Shown here piece by piece: positions 1 through 9,170 of a stretch of 64,000 nt of DNA. Within the stretch, counting starts at the first letter, position 1. Each line of letters starts with the position of its first letter. Where the stretch lies: the NCBI RefSeq assembly GCF_001189235.2, contig NZ_LFIP02000001.1:1287075-1351074 (forward strand). The letters run 5' to 3'. Origin of the DNA: Bradyrhizobium embrapense (GTDB taxonomy: Bacteria; Pseudomonadota; Alphaproteobacteria; Rhizobiales; Xanthobacteraceae). Below the pieces are notes generated by a model, which worked only from the letters and a program-made list of their open reading frames with translations, had not been told where the DNA came from and did not search any database. Position numbers and translations under genes: made by a program.

Positions 1-571
1 GCTTCTGCATCTGGACCATGGTCGCGATGTCGCCCGAGTAATATTTGGGATCCTCGGGCTCGTTCCAGATTTCCCAGTATTTGATGCGGCCGGCGGCGCG
101 CGCAACGGCCGCATGCACCCATTCATCCCATGATGCGAGATCGGCAGGCGGCGAACTTGCGCCGGGCGCGAACGCCGGCGGCGCATCCTTCACGGACGCG
201 GCCCAACGCGGCGTGAAGGCGAGATTTAGAACGACATCGACGTGCTCGCGCTCGGCCGCCGCAAGAATGGCGTCGAAGCGCGCCCAATTGTAGATGCCGG
301 GCGCCGGGTTGACCTGCGCCCAGTAGATCGCGCCCCAAAGCCGAACGCCGTCAAATTTGAGCGCCGGCCACGGTTGTGACTGCCCGATCGCATTGATCGT
401 CATGCCGAAAAGCGTCGGCGGTATCACCACGTTCACGCGGCTCACATTGAGCGCATCGTTTGCCGCCGCACCCGCCCACTGCAGCGGCCATTTGTGAGCC
501 AGTGGCGCCAGCGCACTCAAAACCAGCGCAATCAACGCCGTTTGCACCCAATCCCTCACTTTGCCTGCCAT
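1..571 (-). CDS. Glycoside hydrolase (clan GH-A-like), 3' end cut by window edge
   Basis: An open frame of 190 codons reads leftward off the edge of the window from an ATG at 571. Residues about 8-24 form a hydrophobic segment that looks like a signal peptide or anchor, so the enzyme is probably exported. Around residue 171 is WEIWNEPED, the Asn-Glu-Pro motif that carries the acid/base glutamate in clan GH-A hydrolases such as GH5 and GH39. FGMTINAI and the later LNLAFTPRWAA fit a TIM-barrel start. The nucleophile glutamate would lie beyond the edge. It is divergent from the glycosyltransferase at 689 and sits at the end of a polysaccharide locus, so trimming or turnover of that polymer is a reasonable inference. 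The exact GH family is not resolved. Confidence 0.8.
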   Translation of the reverse strand, partial: MAGKVRDWVQTALIALVLSALAPLAHKWPLQWAGAAANDALNVSRVNVVIPPTLFGMTINAIGQSQPWPALKFDGVRLWGAIYWAQVNPAPGIYNWARFDAILAAAEREHVDVVLNLAFTPRWAASVKDAPPAFAPGASSPPADLASWDEWVHAAVARAAGRIKYWEIWNEPEDPKYYSGDIATMVQMQK

Positions 572-688
572 GTCGGTGTCTCGCCGCCGTCACATCCGCC
601 TCGGGATTGCATAATGGGAGTCGCTCATGTTAATGCCGATGTTAGTCCGATTGTGATGTTGTTAGGTCAATGATATAGATCATCGCAG

Positions 689-1999
689 ATGTCGAGAGCT
701 GAACCATCACCGCGGCGGATCCTGATCATCGTCGAGAACCTTCCGGTTCCTTTCGATCGCAGGGTGTGGTGCGAGGCAACGTCGCTGCGCCAGGCGGGCT
801 ATGAAGTTTCGGTGATCTGCCCGAAGGGCCGCGGTCATGACGAAGCTTACGAATGCCTCGACGGCATTCACATTTACCGCCATCCGATGCCGGTGGAGGC
901 GCGCGGGATCGCCGCCTACCTCATTGAATATCCGGTCGCGCTGTTCTGGGAGACGTGGCTTGCGATCAAGGTGGCATGGAAGCACGGCTTCGACGTGATC
1001 CATGGCTGCAATCCGCCCGACCTGATCTTCCTGATCGGCCTGCTGTTCAGGCTCGGCGGCAAGCGCTTCGTGTTCGATCATCACGACGTCAATCCCGAGC
1101 TCTACGAAGCAAAATTCGGCCGTCGGGATTTCTTCTGGCAGCTGCTGCGGCTGGTCGAATATCTCACTTTCAAGACCGCGAGCATCTCGATCGCGACCAA
1201 CGAATCCTATCGCGAGATCGCGATCACCCGCGGCCGGATGCCGGCCAATCGGATCCACGTGGTGCGCTCCGGCCCCAATCTCGAACGGGTGCGCTCCCGC
1301 CCCGTCGATCCGGCCTGGCGCCGCGGCCGGCGCTACAGCGTCGGCTATGTCGGCGTGATCGGCCAGTCGGAAGGCATCGATCTGCTGCTGCAGTCGATCG
1401 GCCACATCGTGCACGATCTCGGCCGCACCGACATCCAGTTCAACATCGCCGGCATCGGGCCGGAGTGGAATGCAGTGGTCAAGCTCTGCGCGGAGATGCA
1501 GCTTTCCGACTACGTGAATTTCACCGGCGCGATCGCCGACGAGGCGCTGTTTACGATGCTCTCGACCGCAGACGTCTGCGTCAATCCGGATCGCGTCACG
1601 CCGATGAACGACATCTCGACCATGAACAAGATCATGGAGTACATGGCGCTCGGACGGCCGATCGTTCAGTTCGACGTTCGCGAAGGCCGGCGCTCCGCGC
1701 TCGAAGCCTCGCTCTATGCGGCGAAGAACGATCCGCAGGATTTCGCCGGCAAGATCGTCGCGCTGATCGACGATCCGTCGCTGCGGCAGACGATGGGGGC
1801 ATTTGGCCGCAGCCGCGTCGAGCGCGAATTGTCCTGGACGCACGAGGAGCCGAAGCTGCTCGCCGCCTATGAGGCGTTGTTTGCCAGGAAGCTCCCCTGG
1901 CGGAGCCGCCTACCGCGCGCGAACGCCGCCGCGGAGCGGCCAGCCTCGCAGGCGTCCGGCGTCCGCGCCAATGCAGCCGCCGGGCGGGCATCGCGTTGA
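689..1999 (+). CDS. Glycosyltransferase family 4 (GT-B fold)
   Basis: The 436-residue protein has the two Rossmann-like halves of a GT-B enzyme. The N-terminal half opens with RILIIVENLPVPFDRR (from residue 10) and holds FDHHDVNPELY. The C-terminal half starts near residue 219 with GYVGVIGQSEGIDLLL, and near residue 314 KIMEYMALGRPIV forms the nucleotide-sugar binding site typical of GT4 enzymes. It should transfer a sugar to a lipid-linked polysaccharide precursor on the cytoplasmic face of the membrane; donor and acceptor are unknown. It leads a rightward group with the dehydrogenase at 2079 and the methyltransferase at 3398. The C-terminal tail after about residue 405 is rich in Arg and Ala and is probably disordered. 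Confidence 0.88.
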   Translation: MSRAEPSPRRILIIVENLPVPFDRRVWCEATSLRQAGYEVSVICPKGRGHDEAYECLDGIHIYRHPMPVEARGIAAYLIEYPVALFWETWLAIKVAWKHGFDVIHGCNPPDLIFLIGLLFRLGGKRFVFDHHDVNPELYEAKFGRRDFFWQLLRLVEYLTFKTASISIATNESYREIAITRGRMPANRIHVVRSGPNLERVRSRPVDPAWRRGRRYSVGYVGVIGQSEGIDLLLQSIGHIVHDLGRTDIQFNIAGIGPEWNAVVKLCAEMQLSDYVNFTGAIADEALFTMLSTADVCVNPDRVTPMNDISTMNKIMEYMALGRPIVQFDVREGRRSALEASLYAAKNDPQDFAGKIVALIDDPSLRQTMGAFGRSRVERELSWTHEEPKLLAAYEALFARKLPWRSRLPRANAAAERPASQASGVRANAAAGRASR

Positions 2000-2078
2000 A
2001 CGCCCTGCCGCCTCACTCACGTCAAGCGCGACGCGACCGCCGCCAGATGCAGGTCGCTGGATTGTTGAAGGGCGAAGC

Positions 2079-3389
2079 ATGAACGTCAGCATTTTCGGCC
2101 TCGGCTATGTCGGAACGGTCTGCGCCGTCTGCTTCACTGAACTCGGTCACCAGATCATCGGTGTCGACAAGAGCATGGCGAAGGTCGACTTGATACAAAG
2201 GGGCCGATCGCCGGTCATCGAACCCGGCATCTCGGACAAGGTGGCGCACGCCGTCGCGACAGGTCAGCTGACCGCAACCACCGACGCCACCGAGGCGATC
2301 GTCAACAGCGACATATCGATGGTCTGCGTCGGCACGCCGTCGTCCGGCAACGGCAATCTCGACCTGACGGCGATCCGGCAGGTCGCCATCGAGATCGGCC
2401 GCGGGCTGCGGGCGAAGAACGCGCCGCATACCGTGACGATCCGCTCCACCGTGCTGCCCGGCACCACCCGCAGCACCGTCGGACCGCTGATCGAGGAAGC
2501 CTCCGGCAACAAGATCGGACGCGACTTCGACCTCGCCTTCAATCCGGAATTCCTGCGCGAAGGCAGCGCCATTGCCGATTTCAACGCGCCGTCCAAGACC
2601 GTGGTCGGCGCCTTCAATCAGGAAACCGCCGACCGCGTCATGGCGCTCTACAAGGATCTGCCCGGGGCCAAGATCACCCCGCCGGTCGAGACCGCCGAGC
2701 TGGTCAAATATGTCGACAACAGCTGGCATGCGCTGAAGGTCAGCTTCGCCAACGAGATCGGCACCATCGCAAAGACGCTCGGCATCGACGGCCGCGACGT
2801 CATGAACATCTTCCTGCAGGACACGCGGCTCAACATCTCGCCGGCCTATCTGCGGCCGGGTTTCGCCTTCGGCGGCTCCTGCCTGCCCAAGGACGTCAAG
2901 GCGCTGAGACATTTGGCGCACAGCCGCGGCCTGTCGACGCCGGTGCTCGAAAGCATCCTGCCGAGCAACGACATGATCATGTCGCGCGGTGCCGACTGGA
3001 TCCTGTCGCATGACGGCCGCCGCATTGCCTTCCTTGGCATCAGCTTCAAGGCAGGCACCGACGATGTTCGCGACAGCCCCTTCGTCGAGCTCGTGAAAAG
3101 CCTGCGCGGCGAGCGGCGCGACATCCGGATCTACGACCCCAACGTGCAGCTCTCGCAGCTGATCGGCGCCAACCGCGACTTCATGATGCGCAACCCGGAG
3201 CTGGTCGGCCTGCTGCATGACGATGTGACGGCGACGATCGAATGGGCCGACATCATCGTGCTGACGACGGCCGATCCGCGCTTCGTTGCGGCGCTGACGG
3301 CAACCCGGCCCGACCAGGTGGTGCTCGAACTGTCTGATATCGGATTGCCCGACGAGGTGCGCGCCAAAGTGAGCGGCTTCCACTGGTAG
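2079..3389 (+). CDS. algD: GDP-mannose 6-dehydrogenase-like nucleotide-sugar dehydrogenase
   Basis: The start at 2079 (MNVSIFGLGYVGTV) is preferred over longer in-frame reading because it puts the NAD-binding GLGYVG at residues 7-12. The protein is then 436 residues, the usual length of AlgD. The catalytic cysteine lies in FAFGGSCLPKD at residue 268, the same number as in Pseudomonas AlgD. Enzymes of this family oxidise the sugar C6 alcohol in two NAD-dependent steps, from GDP-mannose to GDP-mannuronate or, in UDP-glucose dehydrogenase relatives, to UDP-glucuronate. Length, Cys268 and the FAFGGSC context favour the GDP-mannose type, but the substrate is inferred. It probably supplies an acidic sugar to the polysaccharide built by the neighbouring genes. 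Confidence 0.85.
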   Translation: MNVSIFGLGYVGTVCAVCFTELGHQIIGVDKSMAKVDLIQRGRSPVIEPGISDKVAHAVATGQLTATTDATEAIVNSDISMVCVGTPSSGNGNLDLTAIRQVAIEIGRGLRAKNAPHTVTIRSTVLPGTTRSTVGPLIEEASGNKIGRDFDLAFNPEFLREGSAIADFNAPSKTVVGAFNQETADRVMALYKDLPGAKITPPVETAELVKYVDNSWHALKVSFANEIGTIAKTLGIDGRDVMNIFLQDTRLNISPAYLRPGFAFGGSCLPKDVKALRHLAHSRGLSTPVLESILPSNDMIMSRGADWILSHDGRRIAFLGISFKAGTDDVRDSPFVELVKSLRGERRDIRIYDPNVQLSQLIGANRDFMMRNPELVGLLHDDVTATIEWADIIVLTTADPRFVAALTATRPDQVVLELSDIGLPDEVRAKVSGFHW

Positions 3390-3397
3390 GGAAAACC

Positions 3398-4117
3398 ATG
3401 GCCACCATGGCCCAGACCCGCGACCGCCCCGAAATCCGCTTTCACGACGAGATTTCGTCGGAATGGGAGAGGCTGCATCGGAGCCGCACCTTCAGGGCGC
3501 GCACCGCCGCGATGTTCGAGCTGCTCGGGAATGCGGACCTCAATGGCCAGCGCTGGCTGGATGCAGGTTGCGGCACCGGAACGCTGTCCCGCCTGCTCGC
3601 CGCACGCGGCTGCGACGTCATCGGCGTCGACGCCTCGTCGGAGATGATCGCGGCGGCACGCCGCCGCCCCGGTGACGGCCCGCCGGCGGACCGGCTCACA
3701 TTCCGGCAAATTCCGACCGTCGCAAACCTGCCGTTCGCCGATCGATCCTTCGACGGTGTGCTCTGCGCGAGCGTACTGGAATATGTCCCCGACGTGGGGC
3801 AGTGCCTCGGTCAGATCCATCGCGTGCTCAGGCCCGGCGGGCTATTGCTGGTCTCGATCCCCAACCGCGGATCGCTGCTGCGCCAGGGCTACAAGCTCGC
3901 GCACGCCGCCTCCTCACGCGTGTCTTCGCGGCCGCTGTTCCGCTACCTCGCCTTTTCCAAATTCGACACCACGCCGGCCATCATGCAAGGCCTGCTGCGA
4001 CGACAGGGTCTCACCATGCTCGGCGCCAGCTTTGCCGGCTCCCCACTCCCGGCGGCGCTCGATCGCCGGCCCGCGGTCGGCACGCTGATCAATTTCCTCG
4101 CCCGGCGCGACGATTGA
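3398..4117 (+). CDS. Class I SAM-dependent methyltransferase
   Basis: The 239-residue protein has the SAM-binding motif I LDAGCGTGTLSRLLA near residue 54, the acidic end of strand 2 in VIGVDASSEM, and the post-I segment VLCASVLEYVPD followed by VLRPGGLLLVSIP. This is a Methyltransf_11-type fold. It starts 8 bases after the dehydrogenase stop, so the two are probably co-transcribed. Several methyltransferases lie in this locus, and O-methylation of a polysaccharide sugar is the likely role, but the acceptor is not visible in the sequence. Confidence 0.85.
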   Translation: MATMAQTRDRPEIRFHDEISSEWERLHRSRTFRARTAAMFELLGNADLNGQRWLDAGCGTGTLSRLLAARGCDVIGVDASSEMIAAARRRPGDGPPADRLTFRQIPTVANLPFADRSFDGVLCASVLEYVPDVGQCLGQIHRVLRPGGLLLVSIPNRGSLLRQGYKLAHAASSRVSSRPLFRYLAFSKFDTTPAIMQGLLRRQGLTMLGASFAGSPLPAALDRRPAVGTLINFLARRDD

Positions 4118-4142
4118 TGCGGCAGGCAGATGCCCGCCTCAT
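4117..4142. terminator. Imperfect hairpin between convergent genes
   Basis: Eleven-base arms at 4117-4127 and 4132-4142 pair at 9 of 11 positions around a four-base loop. The hairpin sits between the convergent stops at 4117 and 4139. There is no clear T-run, so it is a weak terminator candidate. Confidence 0.35.
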
Positions 4143-4810
4143 GCCTTGATCGCCATCAGCGACTTGGTCATGCCGAAATATCGCTCGGGATAGATCTTCG
4201 CATCCGGAAAGGTTTCGGCCATCTCGCGCCAGTCGAACAGGTGCCAGTCTGGCGCGGTCCGCTTGAACCAGAAACGGTTGAATAGTTCAATCAGCGTGAT
4301 TTGCAGCCGCCTCGGTAGCAGCACGATGATTCCGGGCAGCCAGGTATGGCTTTCGATCGGAAAGTACCGATACGGCGTCTGCACGTAGAACGACTTCGCA
4401 ACCCGCGAGATCTCACCGGCAAAGCGGTTCTGGTGCTCGCGCGCGACCGTCCGGAATGCCGCGTCGTTCGCGATCGTCACGACGTCCTGCTTCGGCCCGG
4501 TAACGTGCTCGATCACCGACGAGCAGAAACAGAAGTCGAACGCCTGATCCTTGAACGGCAGCCGCTCGGTCTCCTGCAGCAGCACCGTCTTGAACCCGAA
4601 GCGCTCGCGCGCGGCCGCCAAATCGCTGGCCGAGATGTCGCAAACCGTGATGTCGGTATGAAACGGCAGGATCGCGCGAATGTGCCGGCCGGTACCGCCG
4701 CCGAGATCGAGGATTTTCGCATCGAGCGGCAGGTTCACGGTGCGGACGAGAAACTCGCCGCGCCGCCGGCGTGCCGCCCCGGAGAATCGGGCTTGGATGG
4801 CGCCGAGCAA
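4139..4810 (-). CDS. Class I SAM-dependent methyltransferase
   Basis: Motif I, KILDLGGGTGRHIRAI, lies at about residues 32-47, followed by VCDISASDL and the post-I block FDFCFCSSVIEHV. The frame stays open well upstream, but that part overlaps the preceding gene. I chose the TTG at 4810 (223 residues) because a GGGAG ribosome-binding sequence lies seven bases before it and the upstream gene stops at 4824. It is the last gene of the leftward polysaccharide operon. The C-terminal half (HTWLPGIIVLLP, FNRFWFKRTAPDWHLF) is typical of sugar-cluster methyltransferases. The acceptor is unknown. Confidence 0.78.
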   Translation of the reverse strand: MLGAIQARFSGAARRRRGEFLVRTVNLPLDAKILDLGGGTGRHIRAILPFHTDITVCDISASDLAAARERFGFKTVLLQETERLPFKDQAFDFCFCSSVIEHVTGPKQDVVTIANDAAFRTVAREHQNRFAGEISRVAKSFYVQTPYRYFPIESHTWLPGIIVLLPRRLQITLIELFNRFWFKRTAPDWHLFDWREMAETFPDAKIYPERYFGMTKSLMAIKA

Positions 4811-4823
4811 AGTCAGTCTCCCG

Positions 4824-5450
4824 CTACTTGATGGCCTCGAAGAAGATCGACTCGTCCGGCCGGTTGTCGAGCCGATCGATGTCGGGGCAGATGCCCTCGC
4901 GATAGGCCCGGGTATGGGTTTCAGAACAGCCCGCGTCGCGGAACAATGCGGCGAGCGAGGCGCGGGTATATCCCCAGTGATGCGCGAAGGCTGCCTCCCT
5001 GCGGCGCTCGATCTCGAACACGCCCTTGAGGAAGGCCTGCGGTGCAGTCGGATCGTAGAGCGCGACGATCCGTTCCATGTCGGGGACGACGATGCGGCAT
5101 ACCCCGCCCGGCGCCAGCACCCGCGCGATCTCGTGCGCCAGGCGCTCGACCTCGTCCGGAAACAGATGCTCAAAGACATGCGCGCTGAACACCGCTGACA
5201 GGCTGCGATCCGCGAACGGCAGCGGCTTTGTCAGATCCATGTAGCGAAGCCCTGCGAACTTCCCCTGGCGATGCTCGGCATAGCGGGCGTCGCTCAGCAG
5301 GCCGGCGAGATGTAGCGCTCTCGCCGCGAGCGGAAGACGCGCGATCCACAGATGCATCGTGATATCGGTGTTGATCCAGCCCGCGATGCCGCAGTTGAAG
5401 GCGCCGATATGCAGCTTCGAGAGCGAACGGCCGGATGCGTCGTCGATCAT
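4824..5450 (-). CDS. Methyltransferase type 11 domain protein
   Basis: The 208-residue protein begins MIDDASGRSLSKLHIG. KLHIGAFNCGIAGWINTDI corresponds to motif I of the predicted-methyltransferase subgroup that often reads LNIGCG...GWINID, although the usual glycine cluster is reduced here. VFSAHVFEHLFPDEVERLA near residue 88 and VLAPGGVCRIVVPDMER are the expected post-I blocks. Its ATG overlaps the flippase stop as ATGA at 5447-5450, showing translational coupling. The longer open frame upstream reads antisense-like sequence inside the flippase gene and was not used. Confidence 0.8.
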   Translation of the reverse strand: MIDDASGRSLSKLHIGAFNCGIAGWINTDITMHLWIARLPLAARALHLAGLLSDARYAEHRQGKFAGLRYMDLTKPLPFADRSLSAVFSAHVFEHLFPDEVERLAHEIARVLAPGGVCRIVVPDMERIVALYDPTAPQAFLKGVFEIERRREAAFAHHWGYTRASLAALFRDAGCSETHTRAYREGICPDIDRLDNRPDESIFFEAIK

Positions 5451-6766
5451 GTCTGCTCCCGCACCGAATTGGTCAGCACGACAACGGCCACCGATGCCGC
5501 GCTGGAGGCCACCATCGCCGCAACCGCCCCCATCACCTGCCAGGCCTCCGCAGCGAAAGGCAGGACGCAGCACAGTGCAACGAGGCCGGCGATCCGGCTC
5601 AGCATGAACCGTTGCGGCCTGCCGGTCGCAAACAGCGGCAGCGCGAGCCCGAGCCACACCGCGTCGAGCGCCATCGCGGCCCCCATCAAGGCGAGGCTGC
5701 CGGTGCCGACCTCGTAACTCTGGCCGTGGATGACGAGGGCGAGAATGAGCTCGCGGAACAGCACGACCACCGCGCCATAGGCAGCGGCGATCGAACCGAG
5801 CAGCACGGCATTTTCGCGTGCAGCAGCGACGACCGCGCTGCGCCGGCCGGCGCGCAGCTCGGATGCGATCTCCGGCAGACGGACGGAGAACATCGTCGCG
5901 CAGAACTGGCTGAGCGGTGCGAACACCAGGAGCAGGATCCGCAGCGACGCGCTCGCGTCCAGCCCGATCAGGAGACCACAAACCGGGATCAGCCCGATGC
6001 TGCCGATCCAATAGGTGAGCGAGGTCGCGACAAACCAGCGGCCGTTCCTGAACAGCCGCCGCAGCGAGCCGCCGAAGATCCTGGTCTGCGGCCAAGCCAG
6101 CTCGCTGGTGTAAAACAGCAGCAGGCTGCCGGCGAGCGCTGCCGAGATCGCGATGCACGCCATCGCCGCCGCAGCGCCGGTCAGCTTGGGCGCGATCATC
6201 AGCCCGGCCGAGGCGGCGAGCGCCACACAATAGGTCAGCGACGATGCCACCGCGCGCGGCAGCCGCCCGTCCAGATAGGCGATGCGGCGGAACATGCTTT
6301 GCAGCCGAACCGCAGGGATCGCGAGCCCGGTTGCGATCACGAGCCCGCCCGCGGCCCCGCCGATCGCAACGATCACGATACCGGCGACGACCAGCAGCAA
6401 GCCAAGTGCCGCCGAGACCAGCAGCGACGACAGATAGAGGCCGAGCCGCAGCTGCGGCCACCGCGATTTCGGGATGCGATGCGCGGTCGCCGGCAGCCCG
6501 TCGTCGAACAACCCGCGCAGAAACACCGCCTCGATCAGAATCGAGAACGACCAGGCGACGCTGAACCGGCCGAACGAATTGATATCCAGCACATTGGCCA
6601 GCACGATCGTCAGCACGAAGGCCGAGCCGCTGAGCAGCGCCTGATCGACCAGGCCGAGCGCGACATTGCCTCCGGCGCGCCGCAGCCGGCGGAGCAATCC
6701 GGTCACAGGACCGGCGATCCGGGTCTGGGCCGCCATTCGATCCAGCCTGTCGGTCAACGCAGTCAT
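5447..6766 (-). CDS. Wzx-type oligosaccharide flippase (MOP superfamily)
   Basis: The 439-residue protein is almost wholly hydrophobic with about 12 predicted membrane spans, the layout of polysaccharide transporters of the MOP/MATE superfamily. The N-terminal segment NVALGLVDQALLSGSAFVL and then NVLDINSFGRFSVAWSF are typical of this group. It would move undecaprenyl-linked repeat units across the inner membrane. It overlaps its neighbours on both sides (6763-6766 upstream, 5447-5450 downstream), so it lies in a tightly coupled operon with the polymerase and the methyltransferases. Confidence 0.85.
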   Translation of the reverse strand: MTALTDRLDRMAAQTRIAGPVTGLLRRLRRAGGNVALGLVDQALLSGSAFVLTIVLANVLDINSFGRFSVAWSFSILIEAVFLRGLFDDGLPATAHRIPKSRWPQLRLGLYLSSLLVSAALGLLLVVAGIVIVAIGGAAGGLVIATGLAIPAVRLQSMFRRIAYLDGRLPRAVASSLTYCVALAASAGLMIAPKLTGAAAAMACIAISAALAGSLLLFYTSELAWPQTRIFGGSLRRLFRNGRWFVATSLTYWIGSIGLIPVCGLLIGLDASASLRILLLVFAPLSQFCATMFSVRLPEIASELRAGRRSAVVAAARENAVLLGSIAAAYGAVVVLFRELILALVIHGQSYEVGTGSLALMGAAMALDAVWLGLALPLFATGRPQRFMLSRIAGLVALCCVLPFAAEAWQVMGAVAAMVASSAASVAVVVLTNSVREQT

Positions 6767-8055
6767 GCCTCACTCGCACGCAGTCTGGTGAACGCCCGCC
6801 GCGGCGCCATTTGCAGCCGGGCTTCCGGGCCGAAATAGCACCAGAACACCAGCACGCAGCCGAAATAGTTGTGGAGCAGCTGACTGGAATCGTTGGCTGA
6901 CGCGATCACGACGAACAGCAGCATCGCGAACGGCGCCGGCCAGTACATCCCTCGCCGCTCGAACGCGAAGACGATGGTGTTCCAGAGTGCCTGCGCCAGC
7001 AGCAGCATATAGAGTACGCCGCCGATCAGGCCGAACTGGAGGAAGGCATCGAGATAAGAATTCTCGAACGAGCCGAACTCGGTGTTCCATGGCGCCATGC
7101 TGGTCAGCTCGTTCACCGGTGAGTTCGGCAGCTCGTTGAAGAATCCCGAGAAGCCGTAGCCCAGCCAGGGATGTTGCCAGAAGAAGTGTGGCCAGACCGC
7201 CCACAGGAACGAGCGGCCGGTCAGATTCCCACTGCGGCCGACCAGCCCGTACAACTCGTCGCTCGGCACAGTGAACATGACAAGCGTAACAAAGGCGAGG
7301 CCGAGCCAGTAGATCGAGGCAGCTCCCCTGCGCCCAACCACCAGCAGCAGCAGACCGAAAGTCACGGCGAGTGCCGTCAACATGCTGATCAGCGGTCCGG
7401 CGGCGCCGGCCGCCGCGAGCGCAAGAAGATGACACCCCATCAGCAACAGCGACCAGCCGAATTGCCGCCGCGGCCCCGCCAGCATGCGTACGAAACAGAT
7501 CAGCACCATGAGACCGAAGAAGGCGCCCGCGAGATTCTTGTGACCGAACACGCCGGCATAGGCCTGGGTCCCGAGCACGGTCGGCCGATGCAGCGGGTCG
7601 TAGTCCCATTGCGAGCCGATCACCGGGAACAGCAGGACGTGAACGATCAGCACCACGATCCCGATCCGGAACAGGGTGTCGACGAGCCGATCGACGGGGC
7701 AGCTGATCACGACCCATGCCGAGAACAGCGTGGTCAGGAGATACATCGCGAACTTGATCGACGAACCCGCGGGGTCGACGCTCAGCACCAGCGACACCAG
7801 CGCGAAAGCAATGAACGTCAGATAGAGATGCGATTGCAGCATCACGAGGCCGAAGCGTTTCCGGTCGACCGCAATGTGCAGCATCAGCAGGATGTAAAGC
7901 AGCAGCCACGCGCCGCGGAACAGCGTGGACTCCCCGGCCCGCTCCGCAAACGAAATGCCCTCGATGAAATTGAACAGGAAGTAGATGCAACCGAGCACCA
8001 TCACCAGATAGGCGTGCAGAAAGATGTCGGCTCGAAACCCCCATCTGTCTATCAT
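6763..8055 (-). CDS. Wzy-type polysaccharide polymerase / O-antigen ligase-like protein
   Basis: The 430-residue integral membrane protein has about ten spans and one large periplasmic loop near residues 280-330. It contains HPWLGYGFSGFF, matching the HPxLGxG motif of the Wzy_C (O-antigen ligase/polymerase) superfamily. It should polymerise lipid-linked repeat units on the periplasmic side. It overlaps the flippase (four bases) and the upstream glycosyltransferase (8052-8055), which supports a Wzx/Wzy pathway encoded as a unit. Confidence 0.82.
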   Translation of the reverse strand: MIDRWGFRADIFLHAYLVMVLGCIYFLFNFIEGISFAERAGESTLFRGAWLLLYILLMLHIAVDRKRFGLVMLQSHLYLTFIAFALVSLVLSVDPAGSSIKFAMYLLTTLFSAWVVISCPVDRLVDTLFRIGIVVLIVHVLLFPVIGSQWDYDPLHRPTVLGTQAYAGVFGHKNLAGAFFGLMVLICFVRMLAGPRRQFGWSLLLMGCHLLALAAAGAAGPLISMLTALAVTFGLLLLVVGRRGAASIYWLGLAFVTLVMFTVPSDELYGLVGRSGNLTGRSFLWAVWPHFFWQHPWLGYGFSGFFNELPNSPVNELTSMAPWNTEFGSFENSYLDAFLQFGLIGGVLYMLLLAQALWNTIVFAFERRGMYWPAPFAMLLFVVIASANDSSQLLHNYFGCVLVFWCYFGPEARLQMAPRRAFTRLRASEA

Positions 8056-9167
8056 TGCGCGGCTTCCTGCCGGCCCGGCGCCCTCAAGAGATGATCGACC
8101 GAGGCTGTAAAGCGCGTCGCGGCGTCGGAAAGCGCATCCTTCCGCACGCTCTGCCGGGCGCGCCGCGACATCGCCTCCCAGCGCGCGGGATGTTCAAGCA
8201 AGCCGCGCGCCGCGTCGACCCAGACCTGCTCATCGAGCGCGCAAACCTGGCCATTGTCGTTGTCGCGCACCAACTCGTCGCCCGCTCCGACATGGGGCGA
8301 CACCAGGCAGGGAACTCCGCACTGCAAGGCCTCGTTGCACACCAGCCCCCACGGTTCCAGCAACGAGGGCAGCAGCAGCAGCCGTGATTGCAGATAGACC
8401 TCCGATATGGCCTGCCACGGCACATAGCTGTCGTGGCTGACGTCGATGCCGGCGCCAGCAAGGCGCGCCAGCATGCGCTGCTCGGCAGCGCCGGACCCGA
8501 CCACGCGCACCTTCAGCTGGGGCACGACCCGGCCGAGCGCGATGGCGACGTTCTCGAAGAAGATCGCGTTCTTGGCATCGTCGTTGATGCGGGCGCACCA
8601 CAGCAAGTGAAAGGGACGGTCGTGGAAACCCGGGACGGTCTCCGGCGGATCCCATGCCGGCACCAGCGGCACCACGAACAGATCGTCGTCGGCAACGCCC
8701 TCATCACGGAAGTACGCCCTACCCTTGTCGCTGCAGCAGACGACCGCGCCGCACTGGCGCAGCAGCCATGGCCGCGCCAGGCGATGATAAGCCGTGTTGG
8801 GCATCGTCTCGCGCCAGCCGTCGATCGTCAGTGCAACCGCCCTTCCGTTGGCGCGTGCCCATGCCGCGCCGGCCAACATTGAGGGGTAGAGCCCATTGAC
8901 GAACAGCAAGTCGGGCGCGAGCGCGTTCAGGGCGCGCCCGATCCCGATATTGAGATGGGTGTGACGCGACCGCGACAGTGGGATCGAGACACCGGGCACC
9001 GTGCGCGTCGTGTAGCGCGGCGTGAACGAGCCCGCCCAGGAGCGATCGGCCTCCTGCGCGGTACAGGACAGCACCGCGAGATTGAGCCCACGTCTAACCA
9101 GCTCGTTGTAGAGCCGGTTGGTATAGGGTGTGATCATGTTGTTGAAGACGACCACGCGCGGCGCCAT
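8052..9167 (-). CDS. Glycosyltransferase family 4
   Basis: The 371-residue GT-B enzyme has the E-x7-E signature of retaining GT4 enzymes in LLEPWGLVCNEALQCGVP near residue 275. The N-terminus RVVVFNNMITPYTNRLYNEL is the acceptor-side Rossmann start seen in sugar-cluster GT4 proteins. HLLWCARINDDAKN marks the start of the donor half. It belongs to the ExoP-to-methyltransferase operon, starting three bases after the upstream methyltransferase stop and overlapping the polymerase. The sugar donor is not known. Confidence 0.87.
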   Translation of the reverse strand: MAPRVVVFNNMITPYTNRLYNELVRRGLNLAVLSCTAQEADRSWAGSFTPRYTTRTVPGVSIPLSRSRHTHLNIGIGRALNALAPDLLFVNGLYPSMLAGAAWARANGRAVALTIDGWRETMPNTAYHRLARPWLLRQCGAVVCCSDKGRAYFRDEGVADDDLFVVPLVPAWDPPETVPGFHDRPFHLLWCARINDDAKNAIFFENVAIALGRVVPQLKVRVVGSGAAEQRMLARLAGAGIDVSHDSYVPWQAISEVYLQSRLLLLPSLLEPWGLVCNEALQCGVPCLVSPHVGAGDELVRDNDNGQVCALDEQVWVDAARGLLEHPARWEAMSRRARQSVRKDALSDAATRFTASVDHLLRAPGRQEAAQ

Positions 9168-9170
9168 GGC

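Noticed and set aside
5435..6838. A 467-codon plus-strand frame inside the flippase gene
   Set aside because: It is antisense to a membrane protein with a clear span pattern. Its translation is hydrophilic with runs of Gln, Asp and Arg, typical of the reverse of membrane-protein sequence.
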